This document shows, piece by piece, positions 24,602 to 46,153 of a stretch of 64,000 nucleotides of DNA. Where the stretch lies: the NCBI RefSeq assembly GCF_949628265.1, contig NC_088786.1, positions 11,904,001 to 11,968,000 of the forward strand, read 5' to 3'. Source of the DNA: Cloeon dipterum. Taxonomy: Eukaryota > Arthropoda > Insecta > Ephemeroptera > Baetidae. Below the pieces are notes generated by a model. It was not told the origin of the DNA. It searched no databases and was given only the letters and a program-made list of their open reading frames with translations. The position numbers and the translations under genes were made by a program. Position 1 is the first letter of the stretch. Each line of letters starts with the position of its first letter.

Positions 24602-27600
24602 ATGTCCAATATTTTGACGATGACCCAGTTTAACTGCAGGTGTCTATTTTGCTTTGCCTCTCTTATTTTCTGTATCTGAACTCTGAACACAATTGTGGAT
24701 TTATGTATGTACATTTTCAATGGGTGTATTTTGCAGGGTCAGTTCCACTCTGAACAGAAATGTAAAGGAATACGGGAAAAAATTTATGTTTGATGGACAA
24801 GAAGACACCTGTTGGAATTCAGATCAGGTACCAATAAATAGTTAATTAACATTTCCTCTAAACCACCATTAGAAATATTTGATCTTGTTGCTCTACACGT
24901 TATCACGCTCAATTCCTACTAACTGTCATACTTTTTTTTCACTTATAAGTAACCAAAATGGATGAAGAAAGGTGTGTGCAAGTTGTTCAACTGCGCCATT
25001 TGCCTGAAGAGTTCGACCTTCTGACAGGCGTGCATATTCTGCCTCATGGGGACGGCATTCACCTGCTAATTTGGAACAGCAGCCACGTTTTCGTCTTCAC
25101 CGGAGCTGACCTCGAAGAACTCGAACACAGACAGCCTGCTGTGCTAAATGTGTCACATATCTGTCAAGTAGTCGGCAATGACGACTCAGACATTGTGTTG
25201 CTGCTGGACAGCAAAGGCTCCCTCTACGAATGGAGAGAAGTGGTGGTGGAAGACCTTTTTCAAGACGACGAGCCCAATCAGTCCCAACCGACCCTACTGG
25301 CCTCTGGCTTTCTGGCCGTCTGTAGCAGCAGCATATCCAATGTCTTTTACGGTTTAACCTCGACCGAAGAGAAAGTAAAACTCGTTACATTCACAGTGAC
25401 CATGGATGCTTTGCAGGAGCACTCGAGTCTCGTCATTAGCCGAACTGTGCCAGGAAAATGTCTCCTCAACGTGTTCCAGAGCGAGGTTTGTCCTTCGGAG
25501 CTGCTGTCCCTGCTGTGTCCCGACTTTGACTTGAGTGACACTGCCTGTGACGTGGCATTTGCTAAGCTCGGCGGCAACGTTGTTTATTTTTGCCCCCTCG
25601 TCCCGGACGAAAGCGAGAGGCGAGTGTCTGAGGTGTCTACTTTACACGAAATTGAGCACATAGCTCTTGCGAGAGAGGACGGAAGTGCCATCTTGGCTTT
25701 TACGGACGCTGCAGTTCTCACGGTGATGGAGGCCGAGGGCGGACTGATTAAGCGGACGGATGTGCCTTGCGTGCAGAGCCAGGTGGTGTGCCAGGTGTCC
25801 ATGGACTCGTTCTTCGTGGCAGACTTGCTCTCCTCATCCAAAATCACTGTGGGGCAGCAGTCCAAGCCTCTGGACCTCCGGGGATGCGTGGCCGCCGCTT
25901 GCCTTGAGGAAAATGTTGCCTTGGCGCTGACGCTGCACGGTGTGTTGTACAAAGTGGACCTCGCTGCTGATCGGGGGAGCATCACGAATGCGCAACGGGA
26001 TAAACCAGATGGACTGTTGGATAAGATTGGCAAAACGAATGAGCTGATCCGACAGACTGAGCGTGCCATCAAAGAGGAAAACGCCAAACTTAAAGAACTT
26101 GCTGTGATCGGCTCGGCTGAAATGCTGAAAGACACCTTTCGGCTGCAGGTCAAAGTGCATGACCTTCTCGAACCTGAGTTTTGCGCCTTTGACGTGCTGG
26201 TGCTCAACAATTCCAAATACGTTTTCCTCGAGCAAAACTGGAATCTTGTATTGTGTCTAACGTGCAAGGACTCTATCCAAACCTATAACCAGAAGCTGAC
26301 CAACACGCTCAAGGTCGGCGAAGTTGTCAAGGTTGTGGCCAAATTCAAGGTCAGTGAGCTGAGCCTCCCAACGACCCTACAGTGCCAGATGCTGAAGCTG
26401 AGTACCGTTCCAAGCAGTAGCAGCGTCTTCTCTATGGAATTGCCACTGGGGCTGTTCCCCTTTGACGTTGCCAGTGTCGATCTGGACATCACGTATTTTT
26501 TGACTCCCACCTCTGTCGACCCAGTCACTGAATACAGACAAGGCCACCCTCTTATACAAAGTTGTGAAGACAGGTACACTTTCTTGAGTCTCAAAAATCG
26601 TGTATTACCCATTTTTTACATAGTTGTATTATAGCCATTTTTATTCTAATACTGTGAGAAGTTAATTTTTGTGGTCAAAAAATGGAAGATATTTTTGTTA
26701 AAATTCTTAGGACTTTAAAATGTGATACAAGCATTCTCTGCACCTTACCAATCTTCTTTCGGAAAACTGAAGCTAAAAAAATACCGTTGAATTTCATTAA
26801 GAATTGTAAAACTAATTTTGTTTTCAAAAAAGGCGGGAAATTTTAAAAGTCTAAAAACCTATTAAAGATATCAGTGGCTAAGGTAATCCTATCACTAAAA
26901 ATTGAGGTAAAACACGCCTTATTTATGCGTTATTGAGTATGAATTGAAGTATTGAACCTAGTTGATTTGTGCTATCTTTTTTACTCTCATAAATCATTTG
27001 CTCATATTTTTTTAAAACACTTATCGCTAGCAAATGAGCCAGATTTTCCAGTTAAATTATTGTTTTTTATTCCGCGTCACTGGTTAAGTTTACCAAAACA
27101 GATAATAATAGTTCTCTGAAAAATATTCTAGAAAAATATTTATTTCATGTCTGTTAGTCTTAACAATTTTTTACAACCTCGTGCTTCAGGCCGCTTGGTA
27201 GAAAACTGCATTCCCGGCAGTGGGAAACAAACATGGATCTGGATCAAGTGTGTAGGTTGCTTTCGCAGAAGTGTGCTCACCGCGCATTTGGCGCTGTACG
27301 TGCTGGCGTCAGGGCCGCCTTTGCGGTGGCAGGCAACAGGGTGGACTTAAACTGGGCTGACGGCACCCTGACTGTCTCCAGCGCTGACCTGCCGCTCATC
27401 CTAGACGTCCTTTCGCACCTACAGAATTGCAAAGATGGTGCTGACACCAAGAGTGGAATGCAGCTAATGGCTTCATTCTCTTCAGACTTTTTTGCTCAGG
27501 CTGAAAACGTTGGACTGGCCCATGAATACGCTCTGCTAACCAACACCTGTAATGAAGAACTCGAACTCGAGTTGCAAGAGCAGCTAAGGAAACTGGTCGT

Positions 27601-28071
27601 TGCTCAATTTGAGCTGTCAGACTAATGATCCTCGTGCCAATTTTGTTAGTTGATTTTTTATCCTTATCTGTAGTCCCTCAATTTAATTTCATAACTTGAA
27701 AAGCAACAAGATCAAATTTTATTAAAACAGAAAATTATTAACACAAAAATATTGTATTCATCTTTACTGAAATTTGCTCTTTTTTGTTTCAGGGTCTTCC
27801 CCAATGGGTTGATATTGAATTCAGCACTGATGTGCCTCCAGTCACCGCAGTGAAGATTCAGTTCCAAGGAGGCTTTGTTGGTGAGGAGTGCAGGCTAGAG
27901 GCAGGAGAGCCTTTGGAATTGGTGCAGAACGTCTATCCTGAGGACATCAACACGGTACAGACATTCAGCCTAACTAAGCCAGTAAATGCGAAGCACATGA
28001 GATTGACATTTTCTAAAAGTTCGGATTTCTTTGGTCGGATAATAATCTACAGTTTAGAGCTGATCTCTTAA
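24602..28071 (+). CDS. NR2C2AP: NR2C2AP (TRA16) orthologue, galactose-binding-like fold
   Basis: Coding exons 24602-24639, 24737-24827 and 27793-28071 give 135 residues, close to the ~139 of the vertebrate protein. An untranslated exon ends at 24318 (ATG|GTGAGT) and splices to 24568. Family hallmarks are RVSSTLNRNVKEYGKKFMFD, DTCWNSDQGLPQWV, KIQFQGGF, YPEDINTVQTF and DFFGRIIIYSLEL. NR2C2AP is a small protein known as a repressor partner of the orphan nuclear receptor NR2C2/TR4 and has a discoidin/galactose-binding-like beta-sandwich. The third intron (24828-27792, about 3 kb) contains a complete unrelated same-strand gene (24958-27625). Splicing of the first exon to 24568 creates a six-codon upstream ORF (ATG at 24316) that stops before the main ATG. 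Confidence 0.9.
24917..24949 (+). promoter_or_regulatory. Branch point, pyrimidine tract and 3' splice site before the FAAP100-like ATG
   Basis: A perfect TACTAAC branch-point sequence at 24917-24923 is followed by a run of eight T within cttttttttcacttataag, ending in AG at 24948-24949. This lies only 8 nt before the FAAP100-like ATG at 24958. This complete 3' splice site argues that the nested gene is spliced to an upstream exon, most simply the first exon of NR2C2AP ending at 24318. Confidence 0.65.
24958..27625 (+). CDS. FAAP100/FANCB-like Fanconi anaemia core complex protein, nested in NR2C2AP
   Basis: Two exons, 24958-26573 and 27190-27625, join in phase 2 and give 683 residues. The first ~345 residues form beta-strand-rich repeats as in a propeller. 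A coiled coil at about 350-385 follows (LLDKIGKTNELIRQTERAIK), then LVLNNSKYVFLEQNWNL, a beta-sandwich region and PLGLFPFDVASVDL. After the intron come DRPLGRKLHSRQW and a helical C-terminus ending in an amphipathic ELELELQEQLRKLVV. This domain order and several motifs resemble vertebrate FAAP100, which with FANCB and FANCL forms the catalytic module that ubiquitinates FANCD2/FANCI during crosslink repair. Similarity is recognised by pattern only and is divergent; FANCB is the main alternative. A weak polyA signal ATTAAA lies at 27721, just before the last NR2C2AP exon at 27793. Confidence 0.55.
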
Positions 28072-28179
28072 AGCACGCTACATTTCCTTTTGTACTTTCC
28101 AAATATTCCGCGTACATGCAAATATATTATTCTGAAGAAGAAGTGTCTACGTGAGTTGCATTTAAAAGAGAAAAAAACA

Positions 28180-28185
28180 AATAAA
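28180..28185 (+). terminator. PolyA signal of NR2C2AP
   Basis: AATAAA lies 109 nt after the NR2C2AP stop, on the right strand and at a usual distance for 3'-end processing. Confidence 0.55.
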
Positions 28186-28902
28186 AGTTGTTAAACAAAC
28201 TTTTTAATAAAATAAAAGCAGCATAAATCAAAATATTGAAATCTATTCTGTGAGTCTCCCTAGGTTTTGCTTTCTGAGCAATATTGAATGGTGTGTGTGG
28301 CGCAGCTTTAGATTAATAATTCATAAAGAATGGTAATGTTAGCTATTTAAATGTGCGCGATGAAACCGTATTTGCTTACTCGCGCGGCGGTGTAGTCGCC
28401 CGCCTGCTCGCGCACCATTCTGTGCGCGCATTTGCAATTCAATGACGCTGCGCTGACAATTGGCTGTAATTTGTGCGCGCGCGAGCCAGCCGGCTGGAAA
28501 GATCAATTAGGGAAGGAAGCTGCATGCGCAAATTCGATTCCGCGAGGCGCGCATCGCCACCATAACGCAGCACCACTCGCTCAGGGTGCTCTCCTCTTCT
28601 TATCGCATTATTGTCGGCAACTTTAGTTGTGGATAATGCTCTGGCTCGATGAAGTTGATAAATAATTTTCTTTGCAACCTGTGAGCTAGCCTGGCTGGAT
28701 ATCAGAAAAATAAACCGTCCCTGTTCTGAAAACCAGCATATAGGAATAAAAACGAAATGTAAGACAAAAAATACTGTCGGAACTATTTTTATGAGCTCTA
28801 TTTCTATTCATCTGATACAAAGATTAATAGCAGAAAACAGAAGTATCAAGCAGCCGTAAAAATGATATGCTTTAGAAAGGAGTGATATTGTGAAGCTCAG
28901 CA

Positions 28903-29172
28903 GCGGGGGTCAGATTTGCGATAAAATTGGTTCGACTGCGCAGATTCAAGATGGCGTCTAAATGTGGGAAGCTAAAAGCTCTTTGGATTGCCGTACGAGT
29001 GTCAAGAGTTTGTTTTTAACGATCCAAAAGAAACAATTTAGTACAAGTAATGCAAATTATGTCAAAAAATTGACCAAAAGTTGCTTCTTTTCGCGCATTT
29101 TCACGTGACCGTTTTTCGCGCCATACTCCACCGGACGCTATATCTACGCGTCGTACGAATCTGGACCCCGCT
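28903..29172. repeat. Possible inverted-repeat (MITE-like) element
   Basis: The left end agcgggggtcagatttg (from about 28902) and the reverse complement of the right end, agcggggtccagattcg (ending about 29172), match at roughly 14 of 17 positions. The ~270-bp interior is non-coding. No target-site duplication is obvious, so this may be chance or an old non-autonomous DNA element. Confidence 0.2.
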
Positions 29173-30267
29173 TAAGCTCAGAGGATTACTTTAATTAGTA
29201 CTTGAGGATCCAGTTTAAGATAGATCTCGTCGAATACTGCCAATTGCCACGAATATATAATTTGGTAAATTTATGAAAAAAAAATTGAGAAAAATCCAAT
29301 GTTTATTTTAGATCCTCATTTGATAACTGCATGTTATAGCATCCGATGTTTAATTGTTTAAAAGTTCAACTCAAAAACGACCACTTTCTGAACCTAACAT
29401 TCCTAAGTATCATTGTAAATTTTCTTAGAATATTCCACATAAATTATTTTTGTGCTGTTTATTCGAGTTGAAATCTGTATTTTTTTTTTTGCAAAAATAT
29501 ATCCAGAAAAAACAAATTAAATTTTTTAATCATCATTGAAGAAGAGTACGAAAACAAATTTTTATCCTGATTATGTGTTTGCACAACACTAGAGTACAAT
29601 ACAAGTAAAATGTGGTGCCTATAATAAATAAGTGGAAAAGGTTTAGTCCGTGTTTTCCGGGAGTGGGTGAGAGGAGAAAGTGGTCCGCTCTCTCACTCGC
29701 ACTCGTCGGCGAGGGGTGATATTTCTTGGATTGCAACAACCCCCATCCCGCGGCACCCAGCATATATCATAGGGCTAGACAGAATTATGGCCGGTCATGA
29801 ATTTTGGATCGCGGCAGATTGAATTAAAGGGCCGTTAAGCGGCAATCCAATGCAGTTTGAGCGCGCGTGTAATGCCTAAACAGTTGTATATCACTCCTTG
29901 TCTTAATAAAACGCCATAAAAAGCTGGGCGCTAGCACTCGACTGATCGCTCCGCCACCGTCTGTAAGTGGATAAAAGTGGACGCGAAGCGACAAGGGTAG
30001 TCGGCATTTGGCGATCCAATCCTAAAAATATATTTTCCATAAATTATAGGTTCAAAACCAATTCATATTGGATGTTTGGGTCAAATTAAATGCAAATCAT
30101 CTTATTATTACTATCTGTTATTATTTCTGTGCTTTTTGTTACACGGCTTCTATATTTTATGCATATTTTCGTTAATCTGTTAACGAATGTCCTGTTTACC
30201 AGTGTTTGATTGAAAATATTGTTCTGGTGTCACATCAAATATCCTACTTTTTACAGACATCAGAACT

Positions 30268-31341
30268 TTAACTTGAATCAGAATCAGTATTATCTGAATC
30301 TGAATCAGCATTATCTGAATCAGCACTATCTGAATCAGCTCCGAAAGAAACAACATTGTGCGTGTCATTTAAGGAACCCGAGTAGCTTTCAGCAAGCTTA
30401 TCGTAGTAACATTTACAATATACGCAGGTACATTTGAGTTCTTGGACAGCATTTTCGTTTCTTCTTTTTATGCTAAAAAGTTCAGGTAGTTTAAAATAGC
30501 AAGACGAGCTCATAGCCAGACCTATTGATTTGATTTCCTCAGCTGTTAAAACGTAATCTTCCATGAGAAAACCTGACCACGCGATAGCGAACTGGTCTGG
30601 TGTCATTGACATGAATCTAATTCCGTCAATCAGCTCTTCATAAATCGCCTCGCGAAGGACATCTTCACCTGTCAAGCCACGTCTGCTAACTTCGGATTTG
30701 CCCCAAAGAATAAGAGCCTCCAGCATGTTCAATTCGCTCACGTTTAACTTGTCCTGTGCCAGTATTTCCCTAACCATAAGTCTGCTGGCGTTGCACCACA
30801 CTTTGTTCGGCAATTCGTGAATTTTACGCAAGATTGCGTGTAACATCCTTTTCCTCAGCAACGGGAAGTCCACGAACATTTTCTTGCAAAGCATGAAATC
30901 GTAGAGCTTGAAAATGTCCTTTATTGGGCACACTTTTAAAATGAGTTTTTTCGTTTTTGCAATTAGGAATCGCAAGTTAAGTTTTAGCGCCATTTTGAAC
31001 ACTTGTATTATATTCGCTGAGGTGATGGCGTCCAGATTATCATAGTGGAGGCAGTCTAAAACTGTCTTGTAGATGAAAATATTCTCCAAACGTTTCTCGA
31101 AAAATCCGACAACTCTTCTACACTTGCCAAGACCATTGAAAACAGCTGAATGCCTCTTCATGACTTCTGTATTAATCTCAAATATAGCTGCTGGTTTTAA
31201 CGTTTTCCTGCAATAAACTATAAATTTCAAGTTGGGTTCCTTGTCCTCGACGACATATGACTGTATGAGAACGCTGTTGGCCCATGCATCTTTTGCTTTC
31301 TTGCGATGTTTGTTTCTATGAGGTACTTGCAAGGTGGCCAT
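30268..31341 (-). CDS. BTB-BACK domain protein with Asp/Ser-rich tail, single exon
   Basis: One uninterrupted frame of 357 residues. A divergent BTB/POZ domain lies at about 22-120 (FIVYCRKTLKPAAIFEINTE ... VLDCLHYDN). A BACK domain at about 125-275 includes LNVSELNMLEALILWGKSEV and FMSMTPDQFAIAWSGFL. The second part resembles BTBD1/2/3/6 proteins, adaptor-type partners of Cullin-3 ubiquitin ligases. The PHR domain that follows BACK in those proteins is absent. Instead there is a Cys cluster (CTCVYCKCYY, about 308-317) and a tail of SD/ADSD repeats encoded by short TCAGATT-type DNA repeats. The start is the first ATG. A candidate 5' UTR acceptor (tgcgtttcag) lies about 20 nt upstream. The intronless structure is unlike its neighbours and suggests retroposition or a fast-evolving expansion; function is inferred only from domains. 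Confidence 0.75.
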   Translation of the reverse strand: MATLQVPHRNKHRKKAKDAWANSVLIQSYVVEDKEPNLKFIVYCRKTLKPAAIFEINTEVMKRHSAVFNGLGKCRRVVGFFEKRLENIFIYKTVLDCLHYDNLDAITSANIIQVFKMALKLNLRFLIAKTKKLILKVCPIKDIFKLYDFMLCKKMFVDFPLLRKRMLHAILRKIHELPNKVWCNASRLMVREILAQDKLNVSELNMLEALILWGKSEVSRRGLTGEDVLREAIYEELIDGIRFMSMTPDQFAIAWSGFLMEDYVLTAEEIKSIGLAMSSSCYFKLPELFSIKRRNENAVQELKCTCVYCKCYYDKLAESYSGSLNDTHNVVSFGADSDSADSDNADSDSDNTDSDSS

Positions 31342-32621
31342 TACTGGTTTTCCGCTCCTCGCCTGAAACGCAGTCTAAATTGCTGTCTCACATGGTAGAA
31401 TAAAAACAGTGATTACTTACAAAAAAACTAAATTAATTGTCGTGGAATAGCTTGTCCGCGAGGAGTAGATCGGCCTGCTGCTTATGTAGAACTGAACCAA
31501 CGATTGCAGGTGGCCTACACTGCATCCTTTTCCCCTTGCTGCACCTTATATATCTGTGCCGTGGCCAGCCAACGACCCCTAAAAAGCACAATAGTAAGCA
31601 ACCGTTTCTTCACCCCCACACGTTGAGCTGAAATATTTCAACATTCATCCTATGTCCTCATAGAATTCCTCCCCCATTCAACCAAAGTATTTCTCATGAT
31701 TTCACACAAAGAAGCTCAGTATTTCTTTACCTGCTAGAGGTTCTTGCTTTGATGGTCAGGGCGATGAAATGCGTCTACGATTTGAAGCGGGTGTCTTGGG
31801 ATAAAATAGTTTTTAGACTACATAACTAAAACCTTGCATTGTCATAGTATCACCCAAATATTTTTAAAAATGTTAACATTATGCGACAGAGTGCATTTAA
31901 AACCAAAATATATTATTTATCTAATGCATTATTTTCGTATATATCTCTATTTTTATTTTTTTTTTGAGCAATAATATTATTTTTTGAAGAGCTTTACTCT
32001 GTTAATTCAATAATAAATTGTTATTTAAATTGCGTGGCAATACGTTCAACGTTTAAGATAAACTAATTCATAATAGGTGGTTTTGGGAAAGGGCTAGAAA
32101 ACGAGTTCGTTCTTGGTAAACAAAGTTTGTATTGTTATATCTACTAGCACTTAAAAATAGATTGTACAAAGAAAATAATATATTTTCCCCCACAATTTGG
32201 AAACTGCGTGTCCCAATAACATCGCGAACGAATAAAATGGGCGCAGCCAATGGCTTGTTTTTAGAATTTAGAACATGACTTTTTGCTGATGGTGAGTATT
32301 TTTTTTTTAATTCGAGCTTAAATATAGCGTATATTTTTAAAGCCGGTCGGAGCGTGGTTTAAATTACCTATTGTCAGCAGAGATTGCTGCTAAGCATGAA
32401 AAATAGATTTTTAATTCGATTAAAATCTCATTGTTTTTTTAGAAAATTGAGCAATCACTCCTAATATATTTTGGAACTTCTCAAAAGCTAGTCAACCATA
32501 TTTTCCCGAAAAAAATATGTGGAAGGGAGGGGGTGAAGATTATAAATGTCTGTCACGTGTCTCTTTAAAATTTTAATGAATCACAAAAAATTAAAAGTGT
32601 TTAATCATTGTATTGTATCAG

Positions 32622-32716
32622 GGCTTGCACCCGACACTCCTAAGCACTTCCGGGGCAGCCTGCAAGGCCACGCATGCGTATAGACACGAAGAATTTAAGA
32701 GTGTCAGGTGCAAGCC
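32622..32716. repeat. 18-bp inverted repeat around a 59-bp loop
   Basis: The left arm ggcttgcacccgacactc (32622-32639) pairs with the right arm gagtgtcaggtgcaagcc (32699-32716) at 17 of 18 positions. The loop contains a palindromic acgcatgcgt. It could be the end pair of a short mobile element or a folded transcript; neither is shown. Confidence 0.6.
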
Positions 32717-34050
32717 ATGGTTACTCTTAGGTCAATTTAATACAAAGAAATCTATTGTTATTTCCCTGTACTTCCCAGTGAAACATTTTTATAGCTGTCG
32801 GAATAATTCCGGAAATGAAACTGAATCGATTAGCGATCGCGTAATGCGAAGCAGAGCGGGCAGGGCTTTAATCAGGTAAAGGAACATAGGATGGGACGTG
32901 CCGACATGAGACGGGCTGCTATACGGATGCGGAGTCGAATAAAAAGCTCTCGACTAGTGTACACTCGCAGACTTTCTCATTAATAAAGCAGCAGCGGAGG
33001 AGGTCTGAGGGGGATTCACAGGTGTCAGTGGCGGATTAAGAGCAAGCAATCAACCAAAATGCACTCATGCCGGACCCCGCGCGCAACGCTATTTTTTGCG
33101 CTCCATATAATTCCATTAGCTCGCGATTATCTCTACGAGACGAAAAAACGACTCGTGCCCCGAGAATATGGGGTGCGTCTGCCACGCGGACCGTATTTAT
33201 TGCTGACCAGTTACGATGGACGCGTTGCGCCTCCAGATTTTTGCCGCCGCCGCCTCCTCCGCAAATTTTTTCCCCGAGCAAAATCGATCTAATTTTATTA
33301 TATTTTTCCAACAGCCCTGGGGTGAATAATTTATTTGCTTTTCGCGAACAGCTCTGATATCAAAGTTGCGACACGGGAAAGCAATTCAATCACGCATTGA
33401 CGACTGCACCGCTATGGAAAAGTACGTCCAGCCGACAGAGCTATTCTGCCGTCAGCTAAGTGGAACACGTGTTACTATGTTACGTTTGCCCCGGGATAAT
33501 TTGGATTGGAGCAGGCACGGCACTCCTCGCAGCTCGCAGCATCAAATGCGATTTGCAGCGCAATTATTCAGCCGAGAGGTGAAATTGAATCTGCAGCGCT
33601 GGGGCTGCGGCCATTCGTCTCTGGCGCTCGCAAATAATTCCGCCCCTGTCACCCGCGCGCGCGACACACGTATTAAGCCTGGCTCCAACAGCGGACAAAC
33701 TTTGAATTGCAAAAACAATCGGGTGCGGTGGTGGAGGGGATGCGTCCGGCCGCCGCTCTAATTAATGGAGGGTAATTGGATTTCGCTCAACGGTCGCCGA
33801 CCACTTTATTTATATTCCTTCTGTCTCTCCCGCACTGTATCTGCTTTCAACAAATATACATATTGTGTTCTCGTGCTCTCACTTTGCTGGAAGTTTGTGG
33901 AGGTGCACTGCATTCGCCATTTTAAAAATTTTAGTGGAAAGGATTAAAAACAAAAATACTATGGAGTCAGTTTCGTGATTTAAATCGTTTTTGTTGTTTA
34001 GGTGGAAATAAAATCAATATTTTCTTTTAGTTTCCTAAGTATATAAATTA

Positions 34051-34056
34051 TTTATT
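34051..34056 (-). terminator. PolyA signal of Shox
   Basis: A minus-strand AATAAA (tttatt on plus) lies 284 nt beyond the Shox stop at 34340. It is the nearest full hexamer in the 3' region I examined. Confidence 0.4.
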
Positions 34057-34339
34057 CATTTTCCAATGAATAAACTTTGCCGAAGAAAACAAAAAATGTT
34101 CATAACATGCGGTTTTCTTTTTAAGATTTTTAAGCAGAAAAGAGATGCATTTGATATTTCCATTTTCGCCACTTTGTCTCTTTTTGCCGGACGTGCACAC
34201 CAATCGCAGCTCGTCCAGCGGAATTTCCGCGCAAACAACAAATTTCTTTATGCAACGTAAAATTAATGTTGAGATCCTGGTGCACTAGGCGACGAGTCCA
34301 GCAGTAAGATTCACAGATTCTGAAACGGGTCCGCGGGCC

Positions 34340-46153
<11,814 letters not shown>

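Larger units (their letters stand above)
28072..30267. other. Intergenic spacer
   Basis: It starts with the NR2C2AP 3' UTR and ends downstream of the minus-strand BTB gene. A GC-rich patch lies at about 28380-28580 without a convincing exon. An inverted-repeat pair at 28903/29172 is listed separately. No RNA gene was seen. Confidence 0.5.
31342..34339. other. Intergenic spacer between the BTB gene and Shox
   Basis: Mostly AT-rich, with a GC-richer part at about 33040-33760 whose overlapping frames on both strands have no domain or splice support. It contains the inverted repeat at 32622-32716 and, at its right end, the Shox 3' UTR. Confidence 0.5.
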
